Assembly (NCBI RefSeq): GCF_001625365.1
Contig: NZ_LJJF01000001.1
Location: 4,681,001 to 4,745,000 of the forward strand
Source of the DNA: Streptomyces sp. MJM8645
GTDB lineage: Bacteria > Actinomycetota > Actinomycetes > Streptomycetales > Streptomycetaceae
Reading direction: 5' to 3'
Length of the DNA: 64,000 nt
Shown: positions 18,613 through 26,057 of the stretch, in pieces
How the letters are laid out: each line of letters opens with the position of its first letter
Position numbering within the stretch: the first letter of the stretch is position 1
Notes under the pieces: model-generated
Seen by the model: only the letters and a program-made list of their open reading frames with translations
What the model was told of the DNA's origin: nothing
Databases searched by the model: none
Translations under genes and position numbers: made by a program

Positions 18613-18645
18613 CGTGCGCGTGCGCGGAATCCGTGCACGCGCACG
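18613..18645. promoter_or_regulatory. Long inverted repeat overlapping the MarR gene promoter
   Basis: Eleven-base perfect arms CGTGCGCGTGC (18613-18623) and their complement (18635-18645) extend inward for three more pairs around an AAT centre, past one mismatch that would be a G-U pair in RNA. It ends eight bases before a TACGAT -10 candidate (18654-18659). It could be an autoregulatory operator of the MarR protein, the terminator of the upstream hydrolase gene, or both. Confidence 0.5.
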
Positions 18646-18666
18646 CACCTCGGTACGATGAACGTC

Positions 18667-19116
18667 ATGAACCGTGCCGACCTCTCCCTGGGCCCGCTGT
18701 CCGAGCGGGACCACGCCTTCTACGGCCTGGTCTGGGCCGGCACCACCCTCGCCGCCCAGGTGGACCGCGAGCTCACCCGGGTGCACGGGCTGTCGCTGTC
18801 CTGGTTCGAGGTGATGCTCTGGCTCAACGGGCAGCAGGAACCGGTCGCCGCCTCCGACCTGGGCGCGAAGACGATGCTCAGCCGCAGCCAGGTCTCCCGG
18901 GTGGTCGACGCCCTGGCCGCACGCGGCCTGGTGGCCCGCACGCCCTCCGCCTCCGACGCCCGGTCGGTGCGGATCGAACTGACCGGGCAGGGCCGCGCCG
19001 CCTTCGCCGAGGCCGACGCCACCCGGCGGGCCGTCCTCGCGCCGGTCTTCACCGACCGGCTCGACGAGGGCGACATCGCGGCCCTGGAGGCGGTCTGGCG
19101 CAAGCTGAAGGCCTGA
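18667..19116 (+). CDS. MarR-family transcriptional regulator
   Basis: A 149-residue winged-helix regulator. The recognition region is VAASDLGAKTMLSRSQVSRVVDALAARGLVARTPS and the wing is DARSVRIELTGQGRAAFAEA, the standard MarR order. An ATG at 18658 could add three residues. I favour 18667 because TACGAT (18654-18659) would then act as the -10 of a leaderless mRNA, with seven bases to the ATG. The inverted repeat at 18613-18645 sits where a repressor would cover the -35 region. The ligand and targets are unknown; autoregulation is inferred. Confidence 0.85.
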   Translation: MNRADLSLGPLSERDHAFYGLVWAGTTLAAQVDRELTRVHGLSLSWFEVMLWLNGQQEPVAASDLGAKTMLSRSQVSRVVDALAARGLVARTPSASDARSVRIELTGQGRAAFAEADATRRAVLAPVFTDRLDEGDIAALEAVWRKLKA

Positions 19117-19133
19117 GCCCCGGGCCCCGGGCC

Positions 19134-19161
19134 GCTACACCGGGTCGGCTACACCGGGTCG
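19134..19161. repeat. 14-bp perfect tandem duplication across the MerR gene stop codon
   Basis: GCTACACCGGGTCG occurs twice back to back (19134-19147 and 19148-19161). The MerR gene stop codon (TAG on the minus strand) lies in the second copy; the first copy repeats it downstream. Confidence 0.9.
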
Positions 19162-19541
19162 GCCTCCGCCGCCCCGGCCCGCGGCCGGCCGGAGGCGGTC
19201 GCGATCACCTCGTCCAGCACGTCGCGGGAGCGGAGCAGGTCGGTGACCATCCGGTCGATCCGGTCCCGTTCGGAGGCCAGCTCCTCGACCAGCAGCGGGG
19301 TGGCGATTTCGTTCGGGCCGCCGTCGGAGTCGCGCATGCAGGGGAGGATCTTGTAGATCGTGCGGCTGTGCAGCCCGGCCGCGAACAGCTCCTGGATCAG
19401 CACGACCCGGTCCACCGCCGGCTCCGGGTACTCCCGGTGCCCGCCGTCGGTCCGCCGGGCGGCCAGCAGGCCCTGCTGCTCGTAGTAGCGCAGCGAGCGC
19501 TCGCTCACGCCCGTCCGCCGGGCCAGTTCACCGATCCGCAT
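19149..19541 (-). CDS. MerR-family transcriptional regulator
   Basis: A 130-residue regulator that starts with the MerR DNA-binding signature MRIGELARRTGVSERSLRYYEQQGLL. The second helix-turn-helix wing (REYPEPAVDRVVLIQELFAAGLH) and a dimerisation helix rich in Arg/Asp follow. A single cysteine in ILPCMRDSDGG does not make a recognisable metal site, so it is probably a small-molecule or redox-independent member. The ATG at 19541 matches the family start exactly; the longer frame reaches into the cyclophilin promoter. It is divergent from ppiA (148-base gap). Confidence 0.88.
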   Translation of the reverse strand: MRIGELARRTGVSERSLRYYEQQGLLAARRTDGGHREYPEPAVDRVVLIQELFAAGLHSRTIYKILPCMRDSDGGPNEIATPLLVEELASERDRIDRMVTDLLRSRDVLDEVIATASGRPRAGAAEADPV

Positions 19542-19689
19542 GCCGCCCACCCCGTCGCCGTGACCGCTTGAACCTGACGCCGATGTTAGCTTCCACGGCC
19601 CTCGCACCGGCCGGATAACACGGGACCGCCACCCGGCGCCGTGCCGGGGGTGACGCGCGTCGGCCGACGGGTCGTGCCATGATCCCTGC

Positions 19690-20184
19690 ATGGCTTCCAA
19701 CGTTTTCTTCGACATCGAGATCGACGGCGTTCCGTCGGGCCGCATCGTCTTCAAGCTGTACGACGACGTCGTCCCCAAGACCGCCCGCAACTTCCGCGAG
19801 CTCGCGACCGGCCAGAACGGCTTCGGCTACGAGGGCTCCGGCTTCCACCGCGTGATCCCGCAGTTCATGCTGCAGGGCGGTGACTTCACCAACCACAACG
19901 GCACCGGCGGCAAGAGCATCTACGGCGAGAAGTTCGCCGACGAGAACTTCCAGGCCAAGCACACCCGCCCGGGCCTGCTGTCGATGGCCAACGCCGGCCG
20001 CAACACCAACGGCTCGCAGTTCTTCATCACCACCATCGTCACCGACTGGCTGGACGGCAAGCACGTCGTCTTCGGCGAGGTCGTCGAGGGCATGGACGTC
20101 GTGACGGCGGTCGAGAAGCTCGGCTCGCAGAGCGGCCGCACCTCGGCGAAGGTCACCATCGCCAAGTCCGGCATCGTCGAGTAG
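19690..20184 (+). CDS. ppiA: Cyclophilin-type peptidyl-prolyl cis-trans isomerase
   Basis: A 164-residue single-domain cyclophilin without signal peptide, so a cytoplasmic protein-folding catalyst. The active-site run is FHRVIPQFMLQGGDFT, followed by GKSIYGEKFADENF, LSMANAGRNTNGSQFFIT and HVVFGEVVEGMDVV, all canonical. The gene symbol is by family. It is monocistronic, with a strong terminator 28 bases after the stop codon. Confidence 0.93.
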   Translation: MASNVFFDIEIDGVPSGRIVFKLYDDVVPKTARNFRELATGQNGFGYEGSGFHRVIPQFMLQGGDFTNHNGTGGKSIYGEKFADENFQAKHTRPGLLSMANAGRNTNGSQFFITTIVTDWLDGKHVVFGEVVEGMDVVTAVEKLGSQSGRTSAKVTIAKSGIVE

Positions 20185-20211
20185 TCACCGGTTCATCAGT
20201 TCGAAACCGCA

Positions 20212-20264
20212 CACCGCCCCGGCCGCGGAAGTCTGATCAGTCGACTTCCCACCCCGGGGCGGTG
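20212..20264 (+). terminator. Rho-independent terminator of ppiA
   Basis: An outer 11-bp stem (20212-20222 with 20254-20264) encloses an inner 7-bp stem GGAAGTC/GACTTCC (20227-20233, 20243-20249). TTTT follows at 20269-20272. Confidence 0.85.
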
Positions 20265-20309
20265 GCAGTTTTCGGTACGGTTCCGGGCTTGAGGCGGGCG
20301 GGACGGCGG

Positions 20310-21482
20310 TCAGCCTCGGAGCGGTATCGGATTCTCTGGGCTGTCGAGCCACACCGTGTGACTACCGGGTGTGACGGTGAGGCCGAAGCGGTCGAAGCCG
20401 GGTCGATCGTGGCGGCACCACCAGTGCCAGGCTGCCTCCACCTCGTCCCAGAGGCTCCGGGGGCCCGACTGCACCACCTCGTAGTCGTGCCGGCCAGGCT
20501 CCCAGTCGACGGTGGCCCACGACGTGATGGCCGTGTCGTGCAGCCACAACGTGTACGTGCCATCGGCGTACCGCTCAACCAGCGGGAACACCCCGGGCAC
20601 CTGCACCCCAACGGCGAACATGGCCAGCCAACTGCCAACGTCGTCCGGGGAGACACCTGTAGTCGACTCGGTCCCGTCCGCCGGCCATGGCCCGGACAGG
20701 TACTCCAGGCTGTTCGGCCGGGAGGCGCGCTGCCGACGCAGCCGCATGAAGGCGGACGACCCGACGAACCGGCCGTGCGCCGTGCCGTCGGCGCTGACCT
20801 TGAGCCGTACCACGGCTTCCCCGCCGTACTCCGGTCCCCACGGGGCGACGATCACCCCGCCAGGTCGGACCTGGTTCACCCAGGCGTGCGGTACCCGGCC
20901 GACGGAGCAGGTGGCGATGACCCGGTCGTACGGAGCGCCCGTGGCATATCCCTCGACCCCGTCGCCGACGACGGACGTCGGGTAGTACTCGGCTCGCGAG
21001 AGACGACACCGCGCGTCGCCGGCGCTGGTCTTGTCCACCTCCACCGTGACGACGTTGTCCGAACCGAGCCGGTGAGACAGGAGTGCTGCATTCCACCCAG
21101 TTCCGGTGCCGACCTCCAACACTCGGTTTCCGTCCTCCACCTCCAGGGCGGCGAGCATGGAGAACACCATGGTGGGCATGGAGTTGGATGACGTCGGCAT
21201 GACACCCCGGTCGGCTCCGGTGTGGTCGCCGTCGTCCCACTGCGTCGTCAGCGGAACGTCCGAGTAGACGGCGTTCCACCACTTCGCAGGGTCGGCGAAC
21301 CGGTGCACGGCCTCACCCTGGCGCACGCCGTCTGCCCGGCCCGGCCAAACGACGTCCGGCACGAACCAATGGCGGGGAACGTCGTTGTAGGGCGCCAACC
21401 AGTCCGAAGTGAGGGACCCGTTCGCGATGAGCGCGGAGGCCAGCCGGGTCCGACCGGCCTTCGCTTCGTGCTTCTCGATCAC
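20310..21482 (-). CDS. PIMT-like O-methyltransferase, candidate RiPP aspartimide-forming enzyme
   Basis: A 390-residue protein whose residues 1-220 match protein-L-isoaspartate O-methyltransferase. They contain NDVPRHWFVPD, a PTSSNSMPTMVFSML segment and the SAM motif RVLEVGTGTGWNAALLSHRL. The last 170 residues, with WLAMFAVGVQVPGVFP and WLHDTAITSWATVDW, are absent from the repair enzyme. They resemble the extension I know from methyltransferases of ATP-grasp peptide systems and of imiditide RiPPs. Such enzymes methylate a side-chain aspartate of a precursor peptide, which then closes to an aspartimide. The GTG at 21482 follows the stop of a 50-residue peptide gene by 12 bases. No ATP-grasp ligase is present in the window. 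Confidence 0.8.
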   Translation of the reverse strand: MIEKHEAKAGRTRLASALIANGSLTSDWLAPYNDVPRHWFVPDVVWPGRADGVRQGEAVHRFADPAKWWNAVYSDVPLTTQWDDGDHTGADRGVMPTSSNSMPTMVFSMLAALEVEDGNRVLEVGTGTGWNAALLSHRLGSDNVVTVEVDKTSAGDARCRLSRAEYYPTSVVGDGVEGYATGAPYDRVIATCSVGRVPHAWVNQVRPGGVIVAPWGPEYGGEAVVRLKVSADGTAHGRFVGSSAFMRLRRQRASRPNSLEYLSGPWPADGTESTTGVSPDDVGSWLAMFAVGVQVPGVFPLVERYADGTYTLWLHDTAITSWATVDWEPGRHDYEVVQSGPRSLWDEVEAAWHWWCRHDRPGFDRFGLTVTPGSHTVWLDSPENPIPLRG

Positions 21483-21494
21483 TGGTTGGCGACC

Positions 21495-21647
21495 CTACGC
21501 CGGGCCTCGGCCGTCGGACGTGTTTCCGCCCTCGTCGCTGCCGCCGCCACCGTGCTTGTTGCCGCTGCTGCTGTCGTCCTGCTGGCCGCCGCCCTTTCCG
21601 TCTCCCTGGCCGCCGCTGTGCTTCCCGTTGTCGCCGAACGTGGGCAT
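21495..21647 (-). CDS. 50-residue Gly/Asp/Ser-rich peptide, candidate RiPP precursor
   Basis: A short ORF of 50 codons begins at the ATG at 21647, with a strong ribosome-binding site GGGGAAG three bases upstream. It ends at TAG 12 bases before the PIMT-like gene. The product starts MPTFGDNGKHSGG and ends SDGRGPA. It is about one third glycine, has six Asp and one Glu, and has no cysteine or hydrophobic segment. Two Asp-Gly pairs (16-17 and 45-46) and one Asn-Gly (7-8) are the sequences most prone to aspartimide formation. Position, coupling and composition suggest the substrate of the adjacent methyltransferase. It has no family that I recognise, and modification is inferred, not seen. Confidence 0.6.
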   Translation of the reverse strand: MPTFGDNGKHSGGQGDGKGGGQQDDSSSGNKHGGGGSDEGGNTSDGRGPA

Positions 21648-21869
21648 GTGCTTCCCCGATCGTGTTGTCGGTCAGGAAGAATGGGGTTCCCTCTTCCTGT
21701 CATGCGCGTTGCGGGCCCGTTCCGGCTGTTGCTTCCCCGGATTCCGAACTGTCACCAAGATCTGACAACACCCCAGGACGGTGGAACCTCGTGGAAGGGA
21801 CACTTCAGAACGTCCCCCACGCGGTACAACGTCCCTGTAGGAGTCCGGCTTTGCGGGGAGGCAGGCGAG

Positions 21870-22613
21870 ATGCCGAACGAGAGGCTGAAAGCCGTTATGA
21901 CGTCGGCTGGTTGGACGTGCGCCGCTCTGGCGGGCAAGGTCGGCGTGGACATCAAGTCGGTTGAGCGATGGGCCAATCAGAACCGGACGCCCAGGTTGGC
22001 GACGGCCCGTCTGGCGGCCGAAGCGCTGGGGGAAGACATGTTCGCACTGTGGCCGAGTCTGCGGCAGCCACGTGCCGCAAGGGCGATGAGCCCTGAACTG
22101 GTGGCGCTCTACGAACAGCGCGCCGACCTGCCGGTATCCGTCTTCGTGAGCCTGCTCGGGCAGGCCGCCGAACGCATTGACGTGCTTGTCTACGCTGCTG
22201 TCTTCCTCCACGAGGCGTACCCCCGGCTGAACGATCTGTTTCGGGAACGCGCTGCCGATGGTTGCGCGGTTCGGATCGCACTCGGCGACGCCGACAGCGG
22301 GAACGTCAGTCGGCGCGGAGAGGAGGAGAAGTTCGGTCACGGTATCGAGTCCCGATGCCGGCTTGCCCTCCTGCACTACCGCCCGCTGCTCGGCACGCCG
22401 GGGATCGAGATCCGCACCCACGGAACCACGCTGTACAACAGCCTCTACCGGGCGGACGACCAGGTGCTGGTGAACGCGCATGTGTGGGGAGTCAACGCCT
22501 TCGGAGCCCCGGTGTGGCACCTGCGCCGGACCGGGTTGGGGACGCTGTTCGACACCTATGCTGCGAGCTTCGACGCAGTGTGGAGCACCGCCCGACCGGT
22601 TGAGGAGAGCTGA
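21870..22613 (+). CDS. Helix-turn-helix protein with PLD-like/DUF5919-type C-terminal domain
   Basis: A 247-residue protein. Residues 1-60 form an XRE-like HTH (LKAVMTSAGWTCAALAGKVGVDIKSVERWANQNRTPR). Residues 95-240 form a domain with ERIDVLVYAAVFLHEAYPRL, VRIALGDADSGNV, EIRTHGTTLYNSLYRADDQVLVNAHVWG and WHLRR. This pattern matches, as far as I recall, the DUF5919 domain, which is related to phospholipase-D folds. The HKD catalytic pair is not obvious. The start ATG at 21870 has GGGGAGGC upstream. It forms an operon with a NUDIX gene four bases downstream and is divergent from the peptide/methyltransferase pair. Confidence 0.75.
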   Translation: MPNERLKAVMTSAGWTCAALAGKVGVDIKSVERWANQNRTPRLATARLAAEALGEDMFALWPSLRQPRAARAMSPELVALYEQRADLPVSVFVSLLGQAAERIDVLVYAAVFLHEAYPRLNDLFRERAADGCAVRIALGDADSGNVSRRGEEEKFGHGIESRCRLALLHYRPLLGTPGIEIRTHGTTLYNSLYRADDQVLVNAHVWGVNAFGAPVWHLRRTGLGTLFDTYAASFDAVWSTARPVEES

Positions 22614-22617
22614 TCAC

Positions 22618-23088
22618 GTGGCACGGACCGAGTTCTACGACGATCCCGACGCGCCCAAACCGAATCGGCTGGTAGTGGCAGCGTCCGCCGTGGTGACGGA
22701 CGACGAAGGGCGCATCCTCCTCCAACGACGCACCGACAACGGGCTGTACGCGTTACCGGGTGGAACGATGGACCTTGGTGAGTCGCTCCCGGGCACGGCC
22801 GTTCGGGAGGTCCGCGAGGAGACCGGCTTTGACGTCGAGATCACCGGGCTGGTTGGCACGTACACCGACCCCCGGCACGTGATCGCCTACTCGGACGGCG
22901 AAGTCCGGCAGCAGTTCAACGTCTGCTTCACCGCGCGCATCACGGGCGGGGAACTGCGGATCTCGGATGAGTCCACGGACGTCCGGTTCGTGGCGCCGGG
23001 CGACATCGAAGGGCTGCCGATGCACCACACTCAGCGCCTCCGGCTTCAGCACTTCCTGGCGAACAGGGCGATTCCCTACCTCGGCTAG
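22618..23088 (+). CDS. NUDIX hydrolase
   Basis: A 156-residue NUDIX pyrophosphohydrolase. The 23-residue NUDIX box is complete: GGTMDLGESLPGTAVREVREETG, with the G-x5-E-x7-REVxEE-x-G spacing. The substrate, a nucleoside diphosphate linked to something else, cannot be predicted. The GTG start at 22618 has GAGGAG upstream and is only four bases after the stop of the HTH gene. That fixes the pair as an operon. HTH/NUDIX pairs of this type recur in Streptomyces. Confidence 0.9.
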   Translation: MARTEFYDDPDAPKPNRLVVAASAVVTDDEGRILLQRRTDNGLYALPGGTMDLGESLPGTAVREVREETGFDVEITGLVGTYTDPRHVIAYSDGEVRQQFNVCFTARITGGELRISDESTDVRFVAPGDIEGLPMHHTQRLRLQHFLANRAIPYLG

Positions 23089-23331
23089 GTCTGCCGAGGC
23101 GCCGGACGGCGCCCGCACCGAGCGGCGGTTCACCGGCCCCGAGGCGCTGGTGCCCTAGCTGGACCACTTCGGCCTCGACCGGCTTCCGGAGTGCGGGGGC
23201 AGGGTAGCCGGGTGGGTGGGCGGGCGGGCCGGAACCGGGCAATCACTGCGTGCGCCGGCGCGGTCGCTCTAGGCTCTCCGTGCGCGGTCGGAGCCGCGGC
23301 GAACTCGACACTCCGGCAAGGTGGTTCACCG

Positions 23332-23889
23332 ATGGAACAGGACGCCGACGACGGCGCGGTGACGTACGAGCAGGTGACGGTGGTCTCGCTCGCCTCGTGC
23401 GAGCCGGTCAATCCGGCGCGGATCGCGGTGCGGGTCGCCTGCGAGGTCATGACGGTCAAGCGGGTGGCGGGCTACTGGGTGCGCTGGGACGAGCGCTGGG
23501 GGCCGGAGGAGATCCGCCACCACTCGCGCTGGGTGCCGGACGAGGAGTACGTGCGGCCGGGCGCCGGCGGCGTGGACGGCGCGCTCACCGTGACGGTGGC
23601 CGCGTACTGGACGTACCGGGAGGGCGGCAGCCCGCGCCGGCCGACCACGGAGACCGCGGTGGCCTTCCGGCCGGGCGAGGCCGAGCACGAACTGGTGCTG
23701 GAGCGGCCCGATCCGCACCGCCCGGCGGCCCTGACCGTGCACCTGACCGGCGCCCGCTGGCTGGCGGGCGGCGAGGGGCGGCTGATCCACTACGGCTACG
23801 CGGGTGCCACCGAGGCCGCCGGCGGCGAGGGGGAGTGGCTGGTCCGCTTCCCCGAGTGCGGCACCGGCCTGCTCCCGCAGGCGGGTTAG
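23332..23889 (+). CDS. Conserved hypothetical protein
   Basis: A 185-residue soluble protein that I do not recognise. It is rich in short beta-strand segments and Trp/Tyr/Arg (YWVRWDERWGPEEIRHHSRW, VAAYWTYREGG, LTVHLTGARWLAGG) and has no signal peptide, membrane helix or cysteine cluster. The ATG at 23332 is preceded by GGTGG about eight bases upstream. The codon pattern is normal for the genome, so it is a real gene. Its 3' end is duplicated in tandem (next entry). No operon partner is visible. Confidence 0.7.
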   Translation: MEQDADDGAVTYEQVTVVSLASCEPVNPARIAVRVACEVMTVKRVAGYWVRWDERWGPEEIRHHSRWVPDEEYVRPGAGGVDGALTVTVAAYWTYREGGSPRRPTTETAVAFRPGEAEHELVLERPDPHRPAALTVHLTGARWLAGGEGRLIHYGYAGATEAAGGEGEWLVRFPECGTGLLPQAG

Positions 23890-23929
23890 GCGACTGCGGT
23901 ACGGGCCTGCTCCCGTCGGCTGGTCAGGC
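23854..23929. repeat. 38-bp diverged tandem duplication across a stop codon
   Basis: Copy 1 (23854-23891) holds the last codons and stop of the hypothetical gene. Copy 2 (23892-23929) matches it at 31 of 38 positions and runs into the stop codon of the convergent acyltransferase gene. The central GGCCTGCTCCCG is identical in both. Confidence 0.75.
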
Positions 23930-24376
23930 CGCCGTCCGGGCCCCGTCCCGCAGGCCGACCTTGCGGGCGGGGGCGCCGGCCCAGATCTCGCCGGGCCCGG
24001 TGGAGCGGGTGAGCACGGCGTTGGCGCCGATGACGGTGCCGGCGCCGACGGTGAGCACGCCCTCCTTGCACACCACTTTGGCGCCCGCGCACAGCACCGC
24101 GCCGTCCTGGACCACCACCCGCCGCATGGCGCTCCGCTCCTGCGGCACCCACGGGTCGGCCCGGCCGATGGTGACCCCGTTGTAGAGCGTCACGCCGGCG
24201 CCGAGGGTGGTGTACGGGTGGAGCACCGTGCCGAAGCCACGGTGGAACACGACGAGCCCGGGCCCGATCTCGCAGGCGGCGGGCACCTCCATGCCGTAGA
24301 GCGCGAGCGCCTCCTGGACCAGGCGGCCCAGGAGGCGGTGGCGGCGGCGGTAGACGAGCGCGGTGACGAGTGACAT
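23924..24376 (-). CDS. Hexapeptide-repeat acyltransferase, serine acetyltransferase-like
   Basis: A 150-residue left-handed beta-helix transferase. Imperfect hexapeptides can be followed through EIGPGLVVFHRGFGTVLHPYTTLGAGVTLYNGVTIG and VLTVGAGTVIGANAVLTRSTGPGEIWAGAPARKVG. The histidine-containing HRGFGTVLHP stretch is the serine O-acetyltransferase-type active site. The N-terminal helical domain of true CysE is mostly missing, so a small-sugar or unknown acceptor is as likely as serine. It lies just upstream of an LCP ligase gene read on the opposite side of its start (same strand, 41 bases apart). Confidence 0.8.
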   Translation of the reverse strand: MSLVTALVYRRRHRLLGRLVQEALALYGMEVPAACEIGPGLVVFHRGFGTVLHPYTTLGAGVTLYNGVTIGRADPWVPQERSAMRRVVVQDGAVLCAGAKVVCKEGVLTVGAGTVIGANAVLTRSTGPGEIWAGAPARKVGLRDGARTAA

Positions 24377-24417
24377 CCACCCATTGTGGCGGCGCGGCTA
24401 CTTCACGTCACAAGGGG

Positions 24418-25785
24418 TTACTTGATGTCCGGTACCGCGGTGTCGTTCTTGAAGGCGTCGAAGACCTGCTTGGACTTGGCGGCGTCCCACAGCACCGCCG
24501 ACTCCCCGGTCTTGGTCCGGTAGTCCGGGTTGCCGATCGGTACGGTCAGGGTCTTGCCGCCGCCGCCGTTGACGTCCTTCATGGCGAGGAAGAGCGAGCC
24601 GAGGTCGGTGAGGCCGGCGTCGTCGTCGACGATGAGGGTGCCGAGGGCGGAGTCGACCAGCGGGTAGAAGGTGAACGGGTTCAGCACGGTGCCGGGGGAG
24701 GCGGCCTGGTGGGCGAGGGCGCCGAGGAACTTCTGCTGGTTGCGCATCCGGCCGAGGTCCTGGTCGGCCATCTGGTGGCGCTGGCGGACGAAGGCGAGGG
24801 CCTGCTTGCCGTTGAGGGTCTGGTCGCCGGCCTTGAGGTCGAGGCCGGAGTCCTTGTCCTTGAGGTCCTGGTCGATGTGCATCTCGACGCCGCCGATGGA
24901 GTCGACGATGCCGACGAAGCCGGCGAAGCCGATCTCGGCGTAGTGGTCGATGCGGATGCCGGTGTTCAGCTCGACGGTCTGGACGAGGAGGCGGCCGCCG
25001 CCGTTGCCGAAGGCCGAGTTGATCTTCGAGGTGGTGCCCTTGAGGGTCTTGCCGCTGCTGCTCTTGTACTCGGGGATCGGCACCCAGGAGTCGCGCGGGA
25101 TGCTCATCAGGGTGTTCCCGTTGTCCCCGACGTGCAGGACCATCATCGAGTCGCTGCGCTTGCCCTCGGTGTCGTGACCGGTGTGCAGGTCGTCCTGTTC
25201 CGAGTCGGTGAGGCCCTGGCGGCTGTCGGAGCCGACGATCAGCCAGTTGGTGCCCTTGCCGGCCGGCGGGCGGCCGGGGTAGTCGGCGAGCACGTTCTCG
25301 TGGTTGAGCTTGGAGTCGGCCCAGAACCAGGTCGAGACGGCGGTGACCATGACGGCGATCAGGAGGCCGAAGACCGACCACTTGACGATCCGGCGCCGCG
25401 GCCACCGCTTGGTCTGTATACCGCCCGGCTGGGCGCCGCCCGGGCCCCCGGGCCCACCCGGCCGTCCGGGACCCCCGGGGCCGTTAGGACCACCAGGACC
25501 ACCAGGACCACCGGGGCCCCCAGGCCCACCAGGCCCCCCGGGGCGGCCGCCGGGCTGCCCGCCCGGACCCTGCGGCGGGACGCCGCCGAGCCGCGACGGC
25601 TCCGGCTGTCGTGGCGCGGGCGCACCCGGCCCGCGCGGGTTCATCGACGACGGCAGCGGCGGCTCGGCCGCCCCGCCGCCCCCGCCGCGCCCGTACGCGC
25701 CGCCGTTGCCGCCGCCCCCATACGGGTTCCCGTCTCGGTACGGGTTCCCGCCGCCTCCCGGGCGGCCCTCCTGCCACGTGTTCAT
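24418..25785 (-). CDS. LytR-CpsA-Psr (LCP) family cell-wall ligase with collagen-like N-terminal tail
   Basis: A 455-residue membrane-anchored LCP protein, the family that transfers glycopolymers from polyprenyl carriers to peptidoglycan. One transmembrane helix lies at about 133-155 after an RRR stretch. The LCP domain follows with VGSDSRQGL, KRSDSMMVLHV, MSIPRDSWVPIP, INSAFGNGGG and KQALAFVRQRHQ, the arginine/aspartate set that binds pyrophosphate. The cytoplasmic first 125 residues are extraordinary: Gly/Asn/Tyr-rich, then more than ten GGP or GPx triplets in a row, like bacterial collagen repeats. No C-terminal LytR_C domain is present. Confidence 0.9.
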   Translation of the reverse strand: MNTWQEGRPGGGGNPYRDGNPYGGGGNGGAYGRGGGGGAAEPPLPSSMNPRGPGAPAPRQPEPSRLGGVPPQGPGGQPGGRPGGPGGPGGPGGPGGPGGPNGPGGPGRPGGPGGPGGAQPGGIQTKRWPRRRIVKWSVFGLLIAVMVTAVSTWFWADSKLNHENVLADYPGRPPAGKGTNWLIVGSDSRQGLTDSEQDDLHTGHDTEGKRSDSMMVLHVGDNGNTLMSIPRDSWVPIPEYKSSSGKTLKGTTSKINSAFGNGGGRLLVQTVELNTGIRIDHYAEIGFAGFVGIVDSIGGVEMHIDQDLKDKDSGLDLKAGDQTLNGKQALAFVRQRHQMADQDLGRMRNQQKFLGALAHQAASPGTVLNPFTFYPLVDSALGTLIVDDDAGLTDLGSLFLAMKDVNGGGGKTLTVPIGNPDYRTKTGESAVLWDAAKSKQVFDAFKNDTAVPDIK

Positions 25786-25910
25786 GTCGTCGAGGATGCC
25801 CGACCCCGCTCGTGCTGACTCCCCCCGGGGTACTCACCAGGTCGCTTGTAGCAGTTTTGATGCACGGGTCGGATCGTTCCGCCGCAACTTCCGCGCGGCC
25901 GTACGACGGT

Positions 25911-25935
25911 GGGACGGGACGGGACGGGACGGGAC
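25911..25935 (+). repeat. (GGGAC)5 microsatellite, possible G-quadruplex
   Basis: Five perfect GGGAC units are followed by more G triplets (GGGC, GGGAC, GGGGC) to about 25952. Four or more G triplets with one- to two-base loops can fold into a quadruplex. It lies 126 bases upstream of the LCP start codon, in a 519-base stretch (25786-26304) whose only other recognisable content is the leader peptide ORF at 26058 and the FMN reductase leader. Confidence 0.8.
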
Positions 25936-26057
25936 TGGGCGGGACGGGGCGGGCGCCGGGTCGACGTGAGCCCGGTCACCACGCGTCACGTCACCCGCCG
26001 TTCAACTGGCGAAACGATTCTTGACCGGTTCGAACGCAGCGTGTTTGCATTTCGGGT

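Noticed and set aside
20310..21482. Ordinary protein-repair isoaspartyl methyltransferase
   Set aside because: The protein is far longer than the repair enzyme and carries a specific C-terminal extension and a coupled small peptide gene, so a dedicated-substrate enzyme is more likely.
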